DNA of 34,106 bases from Chitinophagaceae bacterium UBA1946 (GCA_002336815.1 DDEU01000041.1:1-34106); one strand, 5' to 3'; shown: positions 17,284 to 26,089, counted from the stretch's first letter. The notes: generated from the sequence alone by a model not told the origin. Made by a program: numbers and translations.

Positions 17284-18327
17284 ATGATAATAATGAGCAA
17301 CGAACGTACAGAAATAGCATCTCTTGGCGAATTTGGTTTGATTGACCATCTAACCAAAAACAATGAAACAAGAAACGCCTCCACCATATTAACAGTAGGC
17401 GATGATGCTGCAGTAATTGATCACTATGGCAAGCAAACTGTGATCACTACAGATATGCTGGTAGAGGGCATTCACTTTGATCTGATGTACACGCCGCTCA
17501 AGCACCTTGGATATAAGAGCGTGATCGTAAATCTGAGCGATGTATACGCCATGAATGCCACCCCTACACAAATTACCATGAGCATTGCTTTCAGCAATCG
17601 TTTTAGCCTGGAGGCGCTGGATGAGTTCTACGAAGGCGTGTATGCTGCCTGCGAAAGATATGGGGTAGACCTTGTTGGAGGAGATACTACTTCTTCACAA
17701 AAAGGAATGATCATTTCAGTAACAGCCATCGGCGAAGTGTCGACCGATATGTTTGTAAAAAGAAGTACCGCCAAAAATGGCGACCTGGTTTGTGTTAGCG
17801 GATTTTTGGGTGGCGCATTCCTGGGACTTACTATTTTAGAAAGAGAAAGAAAGATTTTCGCTGAAACCGGCGCAAAGCCCGACCTGGAAGACCAGAACTA
17901 CATTGTAGGCCGCATGCTTAAACCCGAAGCCCGGAAAGATATCATCGAATTTTTTGAAGAGCAGGGTATAATGCCTACTTCCATGATCGATGTGAGTGAC
18001 GGCCTGAGCAGTGAGCTGCTGCATATTTGTAAACAAAGTGAACTGGGTTGTGTGCTGTATGAAGAAAAGATCCCGATCTACGAAGATGCCCGCCAGTTTG
18101 CATATAAGCTGGAGATCGATCCTACCGCCTGCGCACTGAGCGGTGGTGAAGATTATGAATTGTTGTTCACCATTGCACAGGCTGATTATGAAAAAATAAA
18201 ACTGAACGACCAGATCAGCGTAATTGGTTATATGACTGCCGCCGAAGAGGGCAAACATATTTTAACCAGGGGTGGTAATAAACACGAGCTGGTGGCACAG
18301 GGATGGAATCATATGAACCCGCAGTAA
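17284..18327 (+). CDS. thiL: Thiamine-monophosphate kinase
   Basis: 347 residues from 17284; a second in-frame ATG at 17293 (MSNERTEIASLGEFGLI) is the more family-like start. The ATP/Mg-binding motifs are VGDDAAVID, TTDMLVEGIHFDL and LSDVYAMNATP. Further on are GGDTTSSQKGMIISVTAIGE and DVSDGLSSELLHI, and GEDYELLF lies near the C-terminus. ThiL phosphorylates thiamine monophosphate to the active cofactor thiamine diphosphate in the cytoplasm. That cofactor is what the E1 enzyme at 1-1184 needs, although the two genes are far apart. It follows suhB closely and is followed 1 bp after its stop by the FMN reductase. Confidence 0.96.
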   Translation: MIIMSNERTEIASLGEFGLIDHLTKNNETRNASTILTVGDDAAVIDHYGKQTVITTDMLVEGIHFDLMYTPLKHLGYKSVIVNLSDVYAMNATPTQITMSIAFSNRFSLEALDEFYEGVYAACERYGVDLVGGDTTSSQKGMIISVTAIGEVSTDMFVKRSTAKNGDLVCVSGFLGGAFLGLTILERERKIFAETGAKPDLEDQNYIVGRMLKPEARKDIIEFFEEQGIMPTSMIDVSDGLSSELLHICKQSELGCVLYEEKIPIYEDARQFAYKLEIDPTACALSGGEDYELLFTIAQADYEKIKLNDQISVIGYMTAAEEGKHILTRGGNKHELVAQGWNHMNPQ

Positions 18328-18328
18328 G

Positions 18329-18850
18329 ATGAAAAATATTTTAGCCATTTCGGGCAGTACGAGGAAAAATTCTACCAACTTTCAACTGATCCATGCCCTT
18401 GCCGGCCTTACAAAAGATGTTTTTAACTTCAGCATTTACAAAGGCATTGAACAACTCCCGCATTTCAATCCTGATGATAATGACAATGCTCCCGAAACCG
18501 TGGTTTTATTAAGACAGCAAGTAGCTAATGCAGATGCAGTGATCATTTGCACCCCGGAATATGCACACGGCGTACCGGGTTCACTTAAAAATGCGATAGA
18601 CTGGATGGTTTCTTCCAATGAATTCAATCAAAAACCAACAGCATTGATCACAGCTTCAACCGATGGTACCAATGCCCACCAGTCATTGCTGGAAACCCTG
18701 AGGGTACTCGAGGCAAAAGATATTGAGCAAAACCAATTACTGGTGCAGTTTGCCGGAACAAAGATCAGCAACGGAAAAATCATAGATCATAAAACACTGG
18801 AAGAAATCAACCGCCTGCTGTCAGCATTAAAAATGAGTATGGGATCATGA
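18329..18850 (+). CDS. NAD(P)H-dependent FMN reductase
   Basis: 173 residues with a flavodoxin-like fold. The FMN phosphate loop is SGSTRKNSTNFQL at 8-20, and the family motif TPEYAHGVPGSLKNAIDWM is at about 71-89. It reduces FMN or quinone- and azo-type acceptors with NAD(P)H in the cytoplasm, and the physiological acceptor is unknown. The ATG comes 1 nt after the thiL stop, so translation is probably coupled. No terminator hairpin was found in the 88 bp before the next gene. Confidence 0.9.
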   Translation: MKNILAISGSTRKNSTNFQLIHALAGLTKDVFNFSIYKGIEQLPHFNPDDNDNAPETVVLLRQQVANADAVIICTPEYAHGVPGSLKNAIDWMVSSNEFNQKPTALITASTDGTNAHQSLLETLRVLEAKDIEQNQLLVQFAGTKISNGKIIDHKTLEEINRLLSALKMSMGS

Positions 18851-18938
18851 ATTAAAAAGACGGAGTTTTTTTACCGGGTAAATTGTTCTGCTTAGCTTGC
18901 AGTACCAATAGTGTTGTTTAACCTAAAAAACCAAGATC

Positions 18939-19481
18939 ATGAAAAAATTCCTTTTGTCTGCTGTATTGTTAACTGCATTTTCCTGTATTGTCTCTGCTCA
19001 AAAAGGCGTTAATAAAATTGGAATCGGCGGAGAGCTGGGCTTTCCAACCGGCCAGTTTGGTGAAGATGCAAAAACCGGCTTCGGTGGCTGGGTAAAATTT
19101 CTTTTTGGCGTTGGTCAATCCGGCTCTATCAGCTTCTCCAGTGGCTATACAAGCTATACCGCCAATGGCAGCAATTCACAGGAAAGCGCATCCCTTGCCA
19201 TTTTACCGGTATTGTTTGGATACCATCATGTTATTAAAGGAGGATTTTATGTTGAGCCACAAATAGGCTTTGCTTCTTACCAGGCAAAGTATACCATTGG
19301 TGGTCAATCCGCCAGTGGAAGTAAAACAGCCCTCACTTATGCAATGGGGCTTGGATATGGCCTGGATGATATTGACCTGGGCATCCGGTTCCAGTCTGGT
19401 TCCATCGAAAGCTATAATTACAGCAACTTTGCGCTAAGGATAGGTTATAATTTCTCCTTAAAAAGTAAATCATCCCGGTAA
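18939..19481 (+). CDS. Small outer-membrane beta-barrel protein
   Basis: 180 residues. Residues 1-20 are a signal peptide ending VSAQ. The rest is an alternating Gly/aromatic pattern (GIGGELGFPTGQFGED, SGSISFSSGYTSY, FALRIGYNFSL) expected for about eight transmembrane strands. The last strand ends in an aromatic-rich stretch plus a short basic tail. It resembles the outer membrane protein beta-barrel families of Bacteroidota. The function is unknown. It probably has its own promoter, because 88 bp separate it from the FMN reductase gene. Confidence 0.8.
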   Translation: MKKFLLSAVLLTAFSCIVSAQKGVNKIGIGGELGFPTGQFGEDAKTGFGGWVKFLFGVGQSGSISFSSGYTSYTANGSNSQESASLAILPVLFGYHHVIKGGFYVEPQIGFASYQAKYTIGGQSASGSKTALTYAMGLGYGLDDIDLGIRFQSGSIESYNYSNFALRIGYNFSLKSKSSR

Positions 19482-19556
19482 AAGCTGGCATAAAATAAAG
19501 AGCAGGAAAATTGAGCCCGATCTTCATTTCGCATAAACCATATGCCGTTTAAAAAT

Positions 19557-19575
19557 AGCTGTTATCTTCACAGCT
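19557..19575. promoter_or_regulatory. AGCTGT/ACAGCT inverted repeat over a -7-like element
   Basis: A six-pair inverted repeat with a 7-nt centre (TATCTTC), 23 nt before the S41 peptidase start. The centre reads as a weak -7 box (TATCTTCA), so a repressor bound to the arms could cover the promoter. No regulator is known. Confidence 0.3.
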
Positions 19576-19597
19576 TATTAAGTATCGCACCAACAGC

Positions 19598-21085
19598 ATG
19601 ATCCGATTTTGTTTATTATTGTTACTTTCTTGTACCCTGTATTCCTGCGCTGTCAGTAATAACAAATACAATCCTGATAAAAAATTCTCCAAACAGCAGT
19701 TGCAGGGCGACTTTACTGAACTAAGAAATATTTTAGAACAAAAGCATCCCTCACTTTACTGGTATACAGCCAAAGACAGCATGGATTATTATTTCGATAG
19801 TCTTTACCACGCCATACCCGACAGCATGACGGAGTTACAGTTTGGTTGGAATATCCTTGCGCCGCTTACCCAAAAGATCCATTGCGGGCATACCAGTTTT
19901 GGTATGAGTAAAAACTGGGGCAAGTACATGCGGGGTAAAATAATTCCATCTTTTCCATTATTTATAAAAGCCTGGGGCGATACGATGCTGATCACCGGCA
20001 ACCTCAATAAAAAAGATTCGGTGTTAAAACCCGGAATGCTGATTACCTCTATCAACAATATTCCCAATCGCCAGGTAATTCAAAAGATCTTTGAGTACTT
20101 ACCGCTTGATGGCTATGCAGACAATGTAAATTATATCCGCATCAGCGGTAATTTTCCTTACTATCACCGCAACGTTTTTGGACTGTATAAAAATTACAGG
20201 GTTGGTTATATTGACAGTACCGGTAAACAACAAAGCATCGTCATCCCCATGTGGGCGCCAAAAGAAGATACCAGTAAAAAGAAAGACATCCGGCAACTGG
20301 CGAAGCCAAAAAAACCCTCTAAAAAAGAACGGCAGGAATTCGATCGCTCCCTTACCATCGACAGCAGTATCAACACAGCAGTATTAACACTTAATACATT
20401 CAGCAATGGCAATGGCAGGCACCTGAGATCTTTTATCAAGCATTGTTTTAAAACGATTAGTGAGCAGGGCATCCGTAACCTGGTGATCGATCTGCGCAGT
20501 AACGGTGGCGGAGATATTAACCTCTCTGTACTGCTCACAAAATATTTACGCAACACACCGTTTAAAGTGGCAGACTCAGCTTATTCTATTTCGAAAAATT
20601 TTTCTCCTTTTACCAGCCGCATTAAAACCGGGTTCTGGAGTAATCTTGCCCTGCTCTTTATCAGCAAAAAAAGAAAGGATGGATTGTATCATTTTGGATA
20701 CTGGGAAAGGCATTTGTATAAACCCAAAAGCAATTATCATTTTAACGGGCAAACCTATGTGCTGATCAACGGGCCCACCTTTTCCGCCTCTACCTTATTT
20801 TGCAATGCAGTAAAGGGCCAGGAAAATATTAAGCTGGTTGGTGAAGAAGCCGGCGGCGGCTGGCATGGCAACAATGGCATTATGATTCCCGATATCACAT
20901 TGCCGCTTACAAAACTCCGGGTTCGCCTGCCATTCTTCAGGCTGGTGCAGTTCAATCATGTTGCAAAAAACGGCAGCGGCGTGCCGCCGGATATTTATAT
21001 TCCTCCAACTGCAGAAGCTGTTACAAAAGGGCTCGACAGGAAAATGATGATCGTAAAGGAAATGATCCGGCAAAAGATGCAGTGA
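19598..21085 (+). CDS. S41-family (tail-specific/tricorn-like) peptidase lipoprotein
   Basis: 495 residues. A lipoprotein signal ends LYSC with the lipidated cysteine at 17. An N-terminal helical segment with ILEQKHPSLYWYT is usual in the larger S41 proteins. IHCGHTSFGM near 100 supplies a conserved histidine. A PDZ-like segment (KPGMLITSINNIPN) follows. The S41 core starts VLTLNTFSNG with VIDLRSNGGGD, and the nucleophile motif is GPTFSAS with S396 as the probable serine. A clear catalytic lysine about 25 residues on is not obvious; GEEAGGGWHG suggests a tricorn-like charge relay instead. It is probably a periplasm-facing protease of unknown substrate. Its TGA stop abuts the opposite-strand stop of the nitrilase gene. 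Confidence 0.85.
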   Translation: MIRFCLLLLLSCTLYSCAVSNNKYNPDKKFSKQQLQGDFTELRNILEQKHPSLYWYTAKDSMDYYFDSLYHAIPDSMTELQFGWNILAPLTQKIHCGHTSFGMSKNWGKYMRGKIIPSFPLFIKAWGDTMLITGNLNKKDSVLKPGMLITSINNIPNRQVIQKIFEYLPLDGYADNVNYIRISGNFPYYHRNVFGLYKNYRVGYIDSTGKQQSIVIPMWAPKEDTSKKKDIRQLAKPKKPSKKERQEFDRSLTIDSSINTAVLTLNTFSNGNGRHLRSFIKHCFKTISEQGIRNLVIDLRSNGGGDINLSVLLTKYLRNTPFKVADSAYSISKNFSPFTSRIKTGFWSNLALLFISKKRKDGLYHFGYWERHLYKPKSNYHFNGQTYVLINGPTFSASTLFCNAVKGQENIKLVGEEAGGGWHGNNGIMIPDITLPLTKLRVRLPFFRLVQFNHVAKNGSGVPPDIYIPPTAEAVTKGLDRKMMIVKEMIRQKMQ

Positions 21086-21895
21086 TCAGCGGTTGATGAT
21101 AAAGCTATCACCATCTTTCCAGAAAGGAAATTTTGTTCTCACTTCATCCAGTCTCTCTTTTTCGAGGGCGATGGTAAACATATCTTCTTCATCTGCATGG
21201 TGATACAATACCTCACCCAATGGATCGATCACAAGACTGTTGCCGCTGTGATTGATATTGTTTCCATCACGGCCAATTCGGTTTACCCCCACTACGTAAC
21301 ACTGGTTCTCGATCGCCCGGGCACAAAGAAGTGTTTTCCAGGCGTGATTTCTTCTTTCGGGCCAGTTGGCCACAAAGATCAATACATCATATTCGGGAAG
21401 ACCGGGCTGGGATGTAGATGGCTCCGTAATCGTATTGCGTGACCATACCGGGAAACGCAGATCATAGCAAACCTGCAGGTTGATCTTCCATCCTTTTACA
21501 GAAGCGATCAGTCTTTTATTTCCTGCTGTGTAGTGCTGCTGTTCTCCTGCGTATGCAAAGAGGTGGCGCTTATTATAAAAGCCCAGTTCACCATTGGGCA
21601 ACATCCAGATAAGCCTGTTATAATAGCGCTGGTTTTCTTCAATGATAATGCTTCCCGTTAGTACGATCCTTTTTTCCGCTGCAATGTTCCGCATCCACTC
21701 AATGGTTTCTCCTTCCATTGATTCTGCAAACAATTGTGGCTGCATGGTAAATCCTGTACTGAACATTTCCGGCAGTACAACGATCTCTGTACGTTCTTCA
21801 ATTGCGTTGATCTTTTCTTCAAGCTGCTGCAGGTTGGCAGCTTTATCTTCCCATACAAGATTTGTTTGTATGGTAGTAACAAGGAGTGAAGACAT
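21086..21895 (-). CDS. Nitrilase-superfamily amidase, omega-amidase type
   Basis: 269 residues. The Glu-Lys-Cys triad is E43 (LPEMFSTGF), K109 (GFYNKRHLFAYAGE) and C143 (QVCYDLRFPVW). NWPERRNHAWKTLLCARAIEN and NINHSGNSLVIDPLGEV are typical of the omega-amidase/YafV/Nit2 branch. That branch hydrolyses 2-oxoglutaramate or 2-oxosuccinamate to the 2-oxoacid and ammonia (metabolite repair after transamination). It is cytoplasmic. A 9-bp inverted repeat lies just before its start. Its stop abuts the S41 gene stop (TGA next to TCA). Confidence 0.93.
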   Translation of the reverse strand: MSSLLVTTIQTNLVWEDKAANLQQLEEKINAIEERTEIVVLPEMFSTGFTMQPQLFAESMEGETIEWMRNIAAEKRIVLTGSIIIEENQRYYNRLIWMLPNGELGFYNKRHLFAYAGEQQHYTAGNKRLIASVKGWKINLQVCYDLRFPVWSRNTITEPSTSQPGLPEYDVLIFVANWPERRNHAWKTLLCARAIENQCYVVGVNRIGRDGNNINHSGNSLVIDPLGEVLYHHADEEDMFTIALEKERLDEVRTKFPFWKDGDSFIINR

Positions 21896-21900
21896 CGGGT

Positions 21901-21923
21901 TGTAATTTAACAGCTAAATTACA
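21901..21923. promoter_or_regulatory. 9-bp inverted repeat upstream of nitrilase gene
   Basis: TGTAATTTA and TAAATTACA are perfectly complementary and separated by ACAGC. They begin 5 bp before the nitrilase ATG on the minus strand. This could be an operator or a leader hairpin; there is no tract of T that would make it a terminator. Confidence 0.4.
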
Positions 21924-21937
21924 GGGTTCCCCTTATT

Positions 21938-22002
21938 AAAAAAACCACCTGGAAAATACCGTTCAGATCAAAATGAAATGTCCGTTGTTTTTCCTGGTGG
22001 TT
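21938..22002 (-). terminator. Intrinsic terminator after the RNA helicase gene
   Basis: On the minus strand a 14-nt arm AACCACCAGGAAAA pairs with TTTTCCAGGTGGTT with one mismatch, over a 32-nt loop, and is followed by seven T. It lies 35 nt after the helicase stop. Confidence 0.75.
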
Positions 22003-22037
22003 GAAGCAAGAAATTTATCTATCGAAAGCTGGTATAC

Positions 22038-23312
22038 TTACCTGTTATTACCAGACCTGTTTGCATGAAAACCTCCTCCCTGTGTTCTTCGCCCTGCCGG
22101 CTGGTTACCACCTCTCTTAAAAGAAGGCCGCTGTGGCGGGCGCTGCTGTTGCTGCACCGGTGCCGAATTAGTGGCGCTGGCGGGGTAAGGATGACTGTCT
22201 ATAATGGGTATCGATTTGCCGATCAGTCTTTGTATATCTCTTAATTCCAGTCGTTCTTCTGCATCACAAAAAGAAAATGCAATACCGGTATTACCTGCAC
22301 GGCCGGTTCTTCCGATACGGTGTACATAGGTTTCTGGTACATCCGGTAATTCAAAATTGATCACATGCGTGAGGTCATCAATATCAATTCCTCTTGCAGC
22401 AATATCTGTTGCCACCAATACCCTGAGATTGCCATTTTTAAACTGGGTTAAAGCATGCTGCCTCGCATTCTGCGATTTATTGCCGTGAATGGCAGCGGCA
22501 GTAATATTTTCACGGTGCAGGATCTTCACTACTTTATCTGCACCATGTTTTGTTCTTGTAAAAACGAGCGCCGTTACAATGGCCCTGTCTTTTAGCAAAT
22601 AAAGTAAAAGCGAAGGTTTATTGGGCTTATCTACATAAAATAAACTCTGGTCAATTTTATCAACGGTAGATGATACGGGGGTTACTTCTACTTTTGCCGG
22701 GTTGGTCAATAGTACATCTGCCAGCTTTTGAATTTCCGGTGGCATGGTAGCCGAGAAAAAAAGTGTTTGCCTTTTTGCAGGCAATTTGATGATCACCCTT
22801 TTTACATCGTGTATAAAGCCCATGTCGAGCATACGGTCGGCTTCATCCAGTACAAATATTTTCAGGTGCTGCAGCCCAACATAACCCTGGCTCATCAGGT
22901 CGAGCAACCTGCCGGGTGTGGCAACTAAAATATCTACGCCATGCCTCAGTTGGTTTACCTGGGGTACCTGCGATACGCCTCCAAATATCACTGCATGCGT
23001 TAAGCCGGTATATCTTCCATAAGCTGCAAAGCTTTCATCGATCTGTATGGCCAGCTCCCTGGTAGGTGTAAGTATCAGTACTTTTATCTGTTTACGGCCT
23101 GTTTCACGTTCTTTTTCCTGGTGAAGTATCTGCAGAATGGGGATGGCAAAGGCGGCTGTTTTTCCGGTGCCGGTTTGTGCACATCCGAGCAGGTCTCTTC
23201 TTTCCAGTACCAGCGGGATGGATTGCTGCTGGATTGGTGTTGGTGTTGTGTATCCTTCGTCGGTCAATGCCTTAAGGATAGGTTCAATTAATGCTAATTT
23301 TTGAAATGCCAT
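22038..23312 (-). CDS. DEAD-box RNA helicase, RhlE-like
   Basis: 424 residues from ATG 23312 (MAFQKLALIEPILKAL). An upstream in-frame start at 23411 adds a segment unlike the family. Motifs in order: Q motif TPTPIQQQSIP, Walker A AQTGTGKT (45-52), PTRELAIQ, VLDEADRMLD, FFSAT, ARGIDIDDL and HRIGRTGRAG. The C-terminal tail is rich in Gln, Pro, Arg and Gly (QQQQRPPQRPSFKRGGNQ), as in RhlE-type helicases, and probably binds RNA. It unwinds structured RNA in ribosome assembly or cold adaptation. A possible -7 box 117 nt before the ATG gives a leader of about 110 nt, unusually long for this window. Confidence 0.95.
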   Translation of the reverse strand: MAFQKLALIEPILKALTDEGYTTPTPIQQQSIPLVLERRDLLGCAQTGTGKTAAFAIPILQILHQEKERETGRKQIKVLILTPTRELAIQIDESFAAYGRYTGLTHAVIFGGVSQVPQVNQLRHGVDILVATPGRLLDLMSQGYVGLQHLKIFVLDEADRMLDMGFIHDVKRVIIKLPAKRQTLFFSATMPPEIQKLADVLLTNPAKVEVTPVSSTVDKIDQSLFYVDKPNKPSLLLYLLKDRAIVTALVFTRTKHGADKVVKILHRENITAAAIHGNKSQNARQHALTQFKNGNLRVLVATDIAARGIDIDDLTHVINFELPDVPETYVHRIGRTGRAGNTGIAFSFCDAEERLELRDIQRLIGKSIPIIDSHPYPASATNSAPVQQQQRPPQRPSFKRGGNQPAGRRTQGGGFHANRSGNNR

Positions 23313-23428
23313 TGAATGGTTTGATTTATTTTTATAAGGCTGGAAAGACGTTGTATGTTCTGAATCAGCGGGAAAATTTTTACCATAACGGCTTACAACT
23401 TGCCGCATCACTTGTATGGTGTAGGCTG

Positions 23429-23436
23429 CGAAGATA
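23429..23436 (-). promoter_or_regulatory. Possible -7 box TATCTTCG of helicase gene
   Basis: TATCTTCG matches TAnnTTTG at five of six fixed positions. If used, it leaves a leader of about 110 nt before the helicase ATG. The rest of the 246-bp gap to mtgA shows no gene. Confidence 0.35.
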
Positions 23437-23558
23437 GGGTTTTGTTTTTTGATGGGCTATAATGGGCAGCAATAGCAGGTTTTAAAACAATTCGATACGG
23501 CACGAAACTGCCCAGGCATCAACCAATTAACAGGCCAGAAAGAGATAAAAAAATACGC

Positions 23559-24257
23559 TTATTTTTTATTTTGCGGTTCATTCAGAAGGGCATCAATGTC
23601 TTCATCTCCCTGCAGGTTATTCATCTGCTGCATGATGTTATCGTACCGGTTAGCAACATAGCGGCTAAGCGGTTTCACAGTAAACAATGCCGGGTTGGGC
23701 AGGCAGGCCGCTATCATGGCGGCTTCTGCACGGGTTAAGTTTTTGGCATCCTTATTAAAATATGCTTTGGCTGCAGCCTGCACTCCATAAATACCTTTAC
23801 CCATTTCGGCTACATTCAGGTAGGTTTCCAGTATTCTTTCCTTACTCCAAAGCTTTTCTATCATAAAAGTAAAATATACTTCCAGCCCCTTACGGAAATA
23901 GCCGCCGTGCTGCCATAAAAAAACGTTTTTGGCAACCTGTTGGCTAATGGTACTGGCACCCCTTGTTTTGGTAGGATGTTTTTCATTGTATTTGATCGCC
24001 TTTTTAATGGCCTTGATATCAAATCCGTCATGATCCGGGAAAAGCTGGTCTTCACTAGCCATTACCGCCAGCTTGATATTAGATCCCATTTCGTTATAGC
24101 TGATATAATCCCTTTTTAAACCATCGCCGGAAAGAAAGCTTACCGTTTGAGTAATGGTTACGGGAGGGTCGATCCATTTACAAAGAATGATATACACAAA
24201 CTGTAAAAAAACAAGCCATAAAAAAACTTTCTTGAAAATGCTCCAGGCTTTTTTCAT
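23559..24257 (-). CDS. mtgA: Monofunctional biosynthetic peptidoglycan glycosyltransferase
   Basis: 232 residues from ATG 24257 (MKKAWSIFKKVFLWLVFL). One N-terminal membrane anchor runs from about 10 to 26. The GT51 domain has the catalytic Glu at E69 in MASEDQLFPDHDGFD, then RGASTISQQVAKNVFLW, WSKERILETYLNVAEMGKGIYG and the second-site region AAAKAYFNKDAKNLTRAEAAMIA. It polymerises lipid II into glycan strands at the outer face of the cytoplasmic membrane. No transpeptidase domain follows. It is the last gene of the DUF2480-LysE-unknown-mtgA run, 36 bp after the unknown exported protein. Confidence 0.95.
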   Translation of the reverse strand: MKKAWSIFKKVFLWLVFLQFVYIILCKWIDPPVTITQTVSFLSGDGLKRDYISYNEMGSNIKLAVMASEDQLFPDHDGFDIKAIKKAIKYNEKHPTKTRGASTISQQVAKNVFLWQHGGYFRKGLEVYFTFMIEKLWSKERILETYLNVAEMGKGIYGVQAAAKAYFNKDAKNLTRAEAAMIAACLPNPALFTVKPLSRYVANRYDNIMQQMNNLQGDEDIDALLNEPQNKK

Positions 24258-24293
24258 GCCGCAACGGTTGTTTGGGTGCAATATATAAAAGCT

Positions 24294-24845
24294 TTATTCT
24301 TTTTTATTGTCGGTTGCCTTTATATAAACGAGTGAATATTTTTTTCCGATCATCATTCCTTTTCCCGAAGACCTGGACATGAGGTAGCCGATACCACCAA
24401 GCCCGATTGCAGCTCCGAGCAATTCGGGACTGAACTTTTTATTATCCGCCAAAAATACCACACCGCTGGCAACGGTAAGTAACATACCACCCCCCATCAA
24501 TGCTGCGCCGCTGCCGCCCCAGTCAAAGTGACGCCCGGTTTTCCCGATGGAAAGTATTTGCTTATAGTGATATTTTTCGTAGTAAAAACTGGTATCCAAA
24601 ACATACACACCCAACTGCGTAGGAACCTGTCGAATTATAAATTCTTTTAAATACAGGGTATCATTTTTAATAGCAGTAATGGATGCTTCAATGTAAGCGC
24701 CGCTTACGGATGTGAAATTGATCTGGCTGCCGGAAAAAAAGGTTTTGATGGTACGGTCCTTATGTTTGAATAAAATAAAATCCCCGGTCTGAGCAAGACT
24801 TGCTGTAGCGTAGATGATAAAAAATAAGAGTAGCAGTTTTTTCAT
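24294..24845 (-). CDS. Unknown exported protein
   Basis: 183 residues. Residues 1-19 are a signal peptide ending SLAQ. The N-terminal half is beta-rich (GAYIEASITAIKNDTLYLKEF). The C-terminal half has two Gly/Ala-rich hydrophobic stretches, near 111-132 and 142-157 (GGSGAALMGGGMLLTVASG, then LLGAAIGLGGIGYLM). These could be membrane segments or barrel turns. It ends with a lysine-rich tail. I do not recognise the family. It sits between a LysE exporter and mtgA on one strand (35- and 36-bp gaps), so it may have an envelope role. Confidence 0.7.
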   Translation of the reverse strand: MKKLLLLFFIIYATASLAQTGDFILFKHKDRTIKTFFSGSQINFTSVSGAYIEASITAIKNDTLYLKEFIIRQVPTQLGVYVLDTSFYYEKYHYKQILSIGKTGRHFDWGGSGAALMGGGMLLTVASGVVFLADNKKFSPELLGAAIGLGGIGYLMSRSSGKGMMIGKKYSLVYIKATDNKKE

Positions 24846-24880
24846 ACTGTAATTTAAAAACTGGTGTGCACATTGTTTCG

Positions 24881-25528
24881 TTAATGTTTGTGCTCAACAT
24901 AAAAAACGCCTACCATCAGGGCTATCCCAAAGCCCAGTAAAATGAGGCCGGAAATTTTATTGATAAGGGAGATCACTTTTTCATTGATCCTGCTGCGGAT
25001 CTTTCCTGCCAGCAATACTTTTAAAATATCAACAAATGTATTGATGAGTATACAGGTGCTGAAAATAATAATACGGTTCCTGGTGGAATGCTCGTCACCT
25101 GATTCGGCCGCAGCAATGGTAGTGGAAGTGGTAAGCCAGAAAAAGATCACACCGGGATTAAGGGTGTTGATTAAAAAACCGGATAGCGCAAGCTTGGCAT
25201 GTGTTCTGGCAGTGATCACTATCTTATTTTCATCTTCCTTCAGGTGTACCTTTTTAAAGAAGAGGTAATATACACCCAGTGCTATCAAAAAAATACTGCC
25301 TGCAAATCCAATCTCTTTTTTAAAGCTCAGCAATTGTATCACCACCTGCGAAAAAGCATTGCTCAATATCACCCAAAGAACATCACTGAACCATACTCCC
25401 GCTACAAAACTAAAACCACCGGCATGGCCATTATTGATACTTTGCTTGAAGATGGCAAATACTACCGGGCCAACCGATATGATCAGCAGCAGGCTTATGG
25501 CAATACCCTTTAAAATGGCATCAATCAT
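24881..25528 (-). CDS. LysE/RhtB-family exporter
   Basis: 215 residues with six hydrophobic segments. The N-terminus GIAISLLLIISVGPVVFAIFKQSINNG is the LysE-type first helix and loop, and the middle has NTLNPGVIFFWLTTS, the family's Asn-Pro-x-x-x-x-x-Trp motif. LysE proteins export amino acids or similar small molecules across the cytoplasmic membrane. The substrate is unknown. It lies 54 bp after the DUF2480 gene and 35 bp before the unknown exported protein, so it is probably in one operon. Confidence 0.9.
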   Translation of the reverse strand: MIDAILKGIAISLLLIISVGPVVFAIFKQSINNGHAGGFSFVAGVWFSDVLWVILSNAFSQVVIQLLSFKKEIGFAGSIFLIALGVYYLFFKKVHLKEDENKIVITARTHAKLALSGFLINTLNPGVIFFWLTTSTTIAAAESGDEHSTRNRIIIFSTCILINTFVDILKVLLAGKIRSRINEKVISLINKISGLILLGFGIALMVGVFYVEHKH

Positions 25529-25582
25529 TCAGTAACAGTTGGAAATGTTGAAAGAGCCGTGAAGGTAAAAAATAATGATTGA

Positions 25583-26089
25583 TTATTTCTTTTTAAAGAT
25601 AGGAACTGTGCTGCAGGGTTCTCCATACATAATGCTTTTTGCAACCGGCCTTAATAGTTTGGTGGCCTGCAGGTAGGCTGCTTCTCCAATGGGCGCTTCG
25701 CCACAGCCTTTTATTACAATTCGCTTGTCCGTGAACTCACTAACGGGAAGGGCTGCTATATTTTTAAGAAGTATTTGTTTTTTTGTTTCTGTTTCATCGC
25801 CAAATATCACATCTGTTGCTACAGGTTGCAAATAACTTGCAACCAGCATATAGGCCCACATGGGTATCACCGCATCGGCGCTGCAGGTAACAGCAGCCAG
25901 CTTCCCGGAAAAAGGCAACAGGTCAAGGTTCTTCAGCGCTTCCCGGAAATCCTTTTCTTTCAGGATCAAACCCATGAATAAATAATCTTTCAGGTCAAAC
26001 ACAGCTATGGATTCCTTTGGATAATAGTCTTCCAGGTCAATCGTTACCAAAGCACTTTCGGTTACTTTGTTGATGAATGTTTCTTCCAT
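25583..26089 (-). CDS. DUF2480-family protein
   Basis: 168 residues, no signal peptide. The sequence LVTIDLEDYYPKESIAVFDLKDYLFMGLILKEKDFR is the start usual for DUF2480, a small protein family largely confined to Bacteroidota. Conserved-looking residues include three cysteines (CSADAVIPMWAYML, GCGEAPIGE, GEPCSTV). The function is unknown. It is the first gene of a four-gene minus-strand run, with a full -7 box 4 nt before its ATG, so a leaderless transcript is likely. The foldase terminator lies directly upstream. Confidence 0.88.
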   Translation of the reverse strand: MEETFINKVTESALVTIDLEDYYPKESIAVFDLKDYLFMGLILKEKDFREALKNLDLLPFSGKLAAVTCSADAVIPMWAYMLVASYLQPVATDVIFGDETETKKQILLKNIAALPVSEFTDKRIVIKGCGEAPIGEAAYLQATKLLRPVAKSIMYGEPCSTVPIFKKK

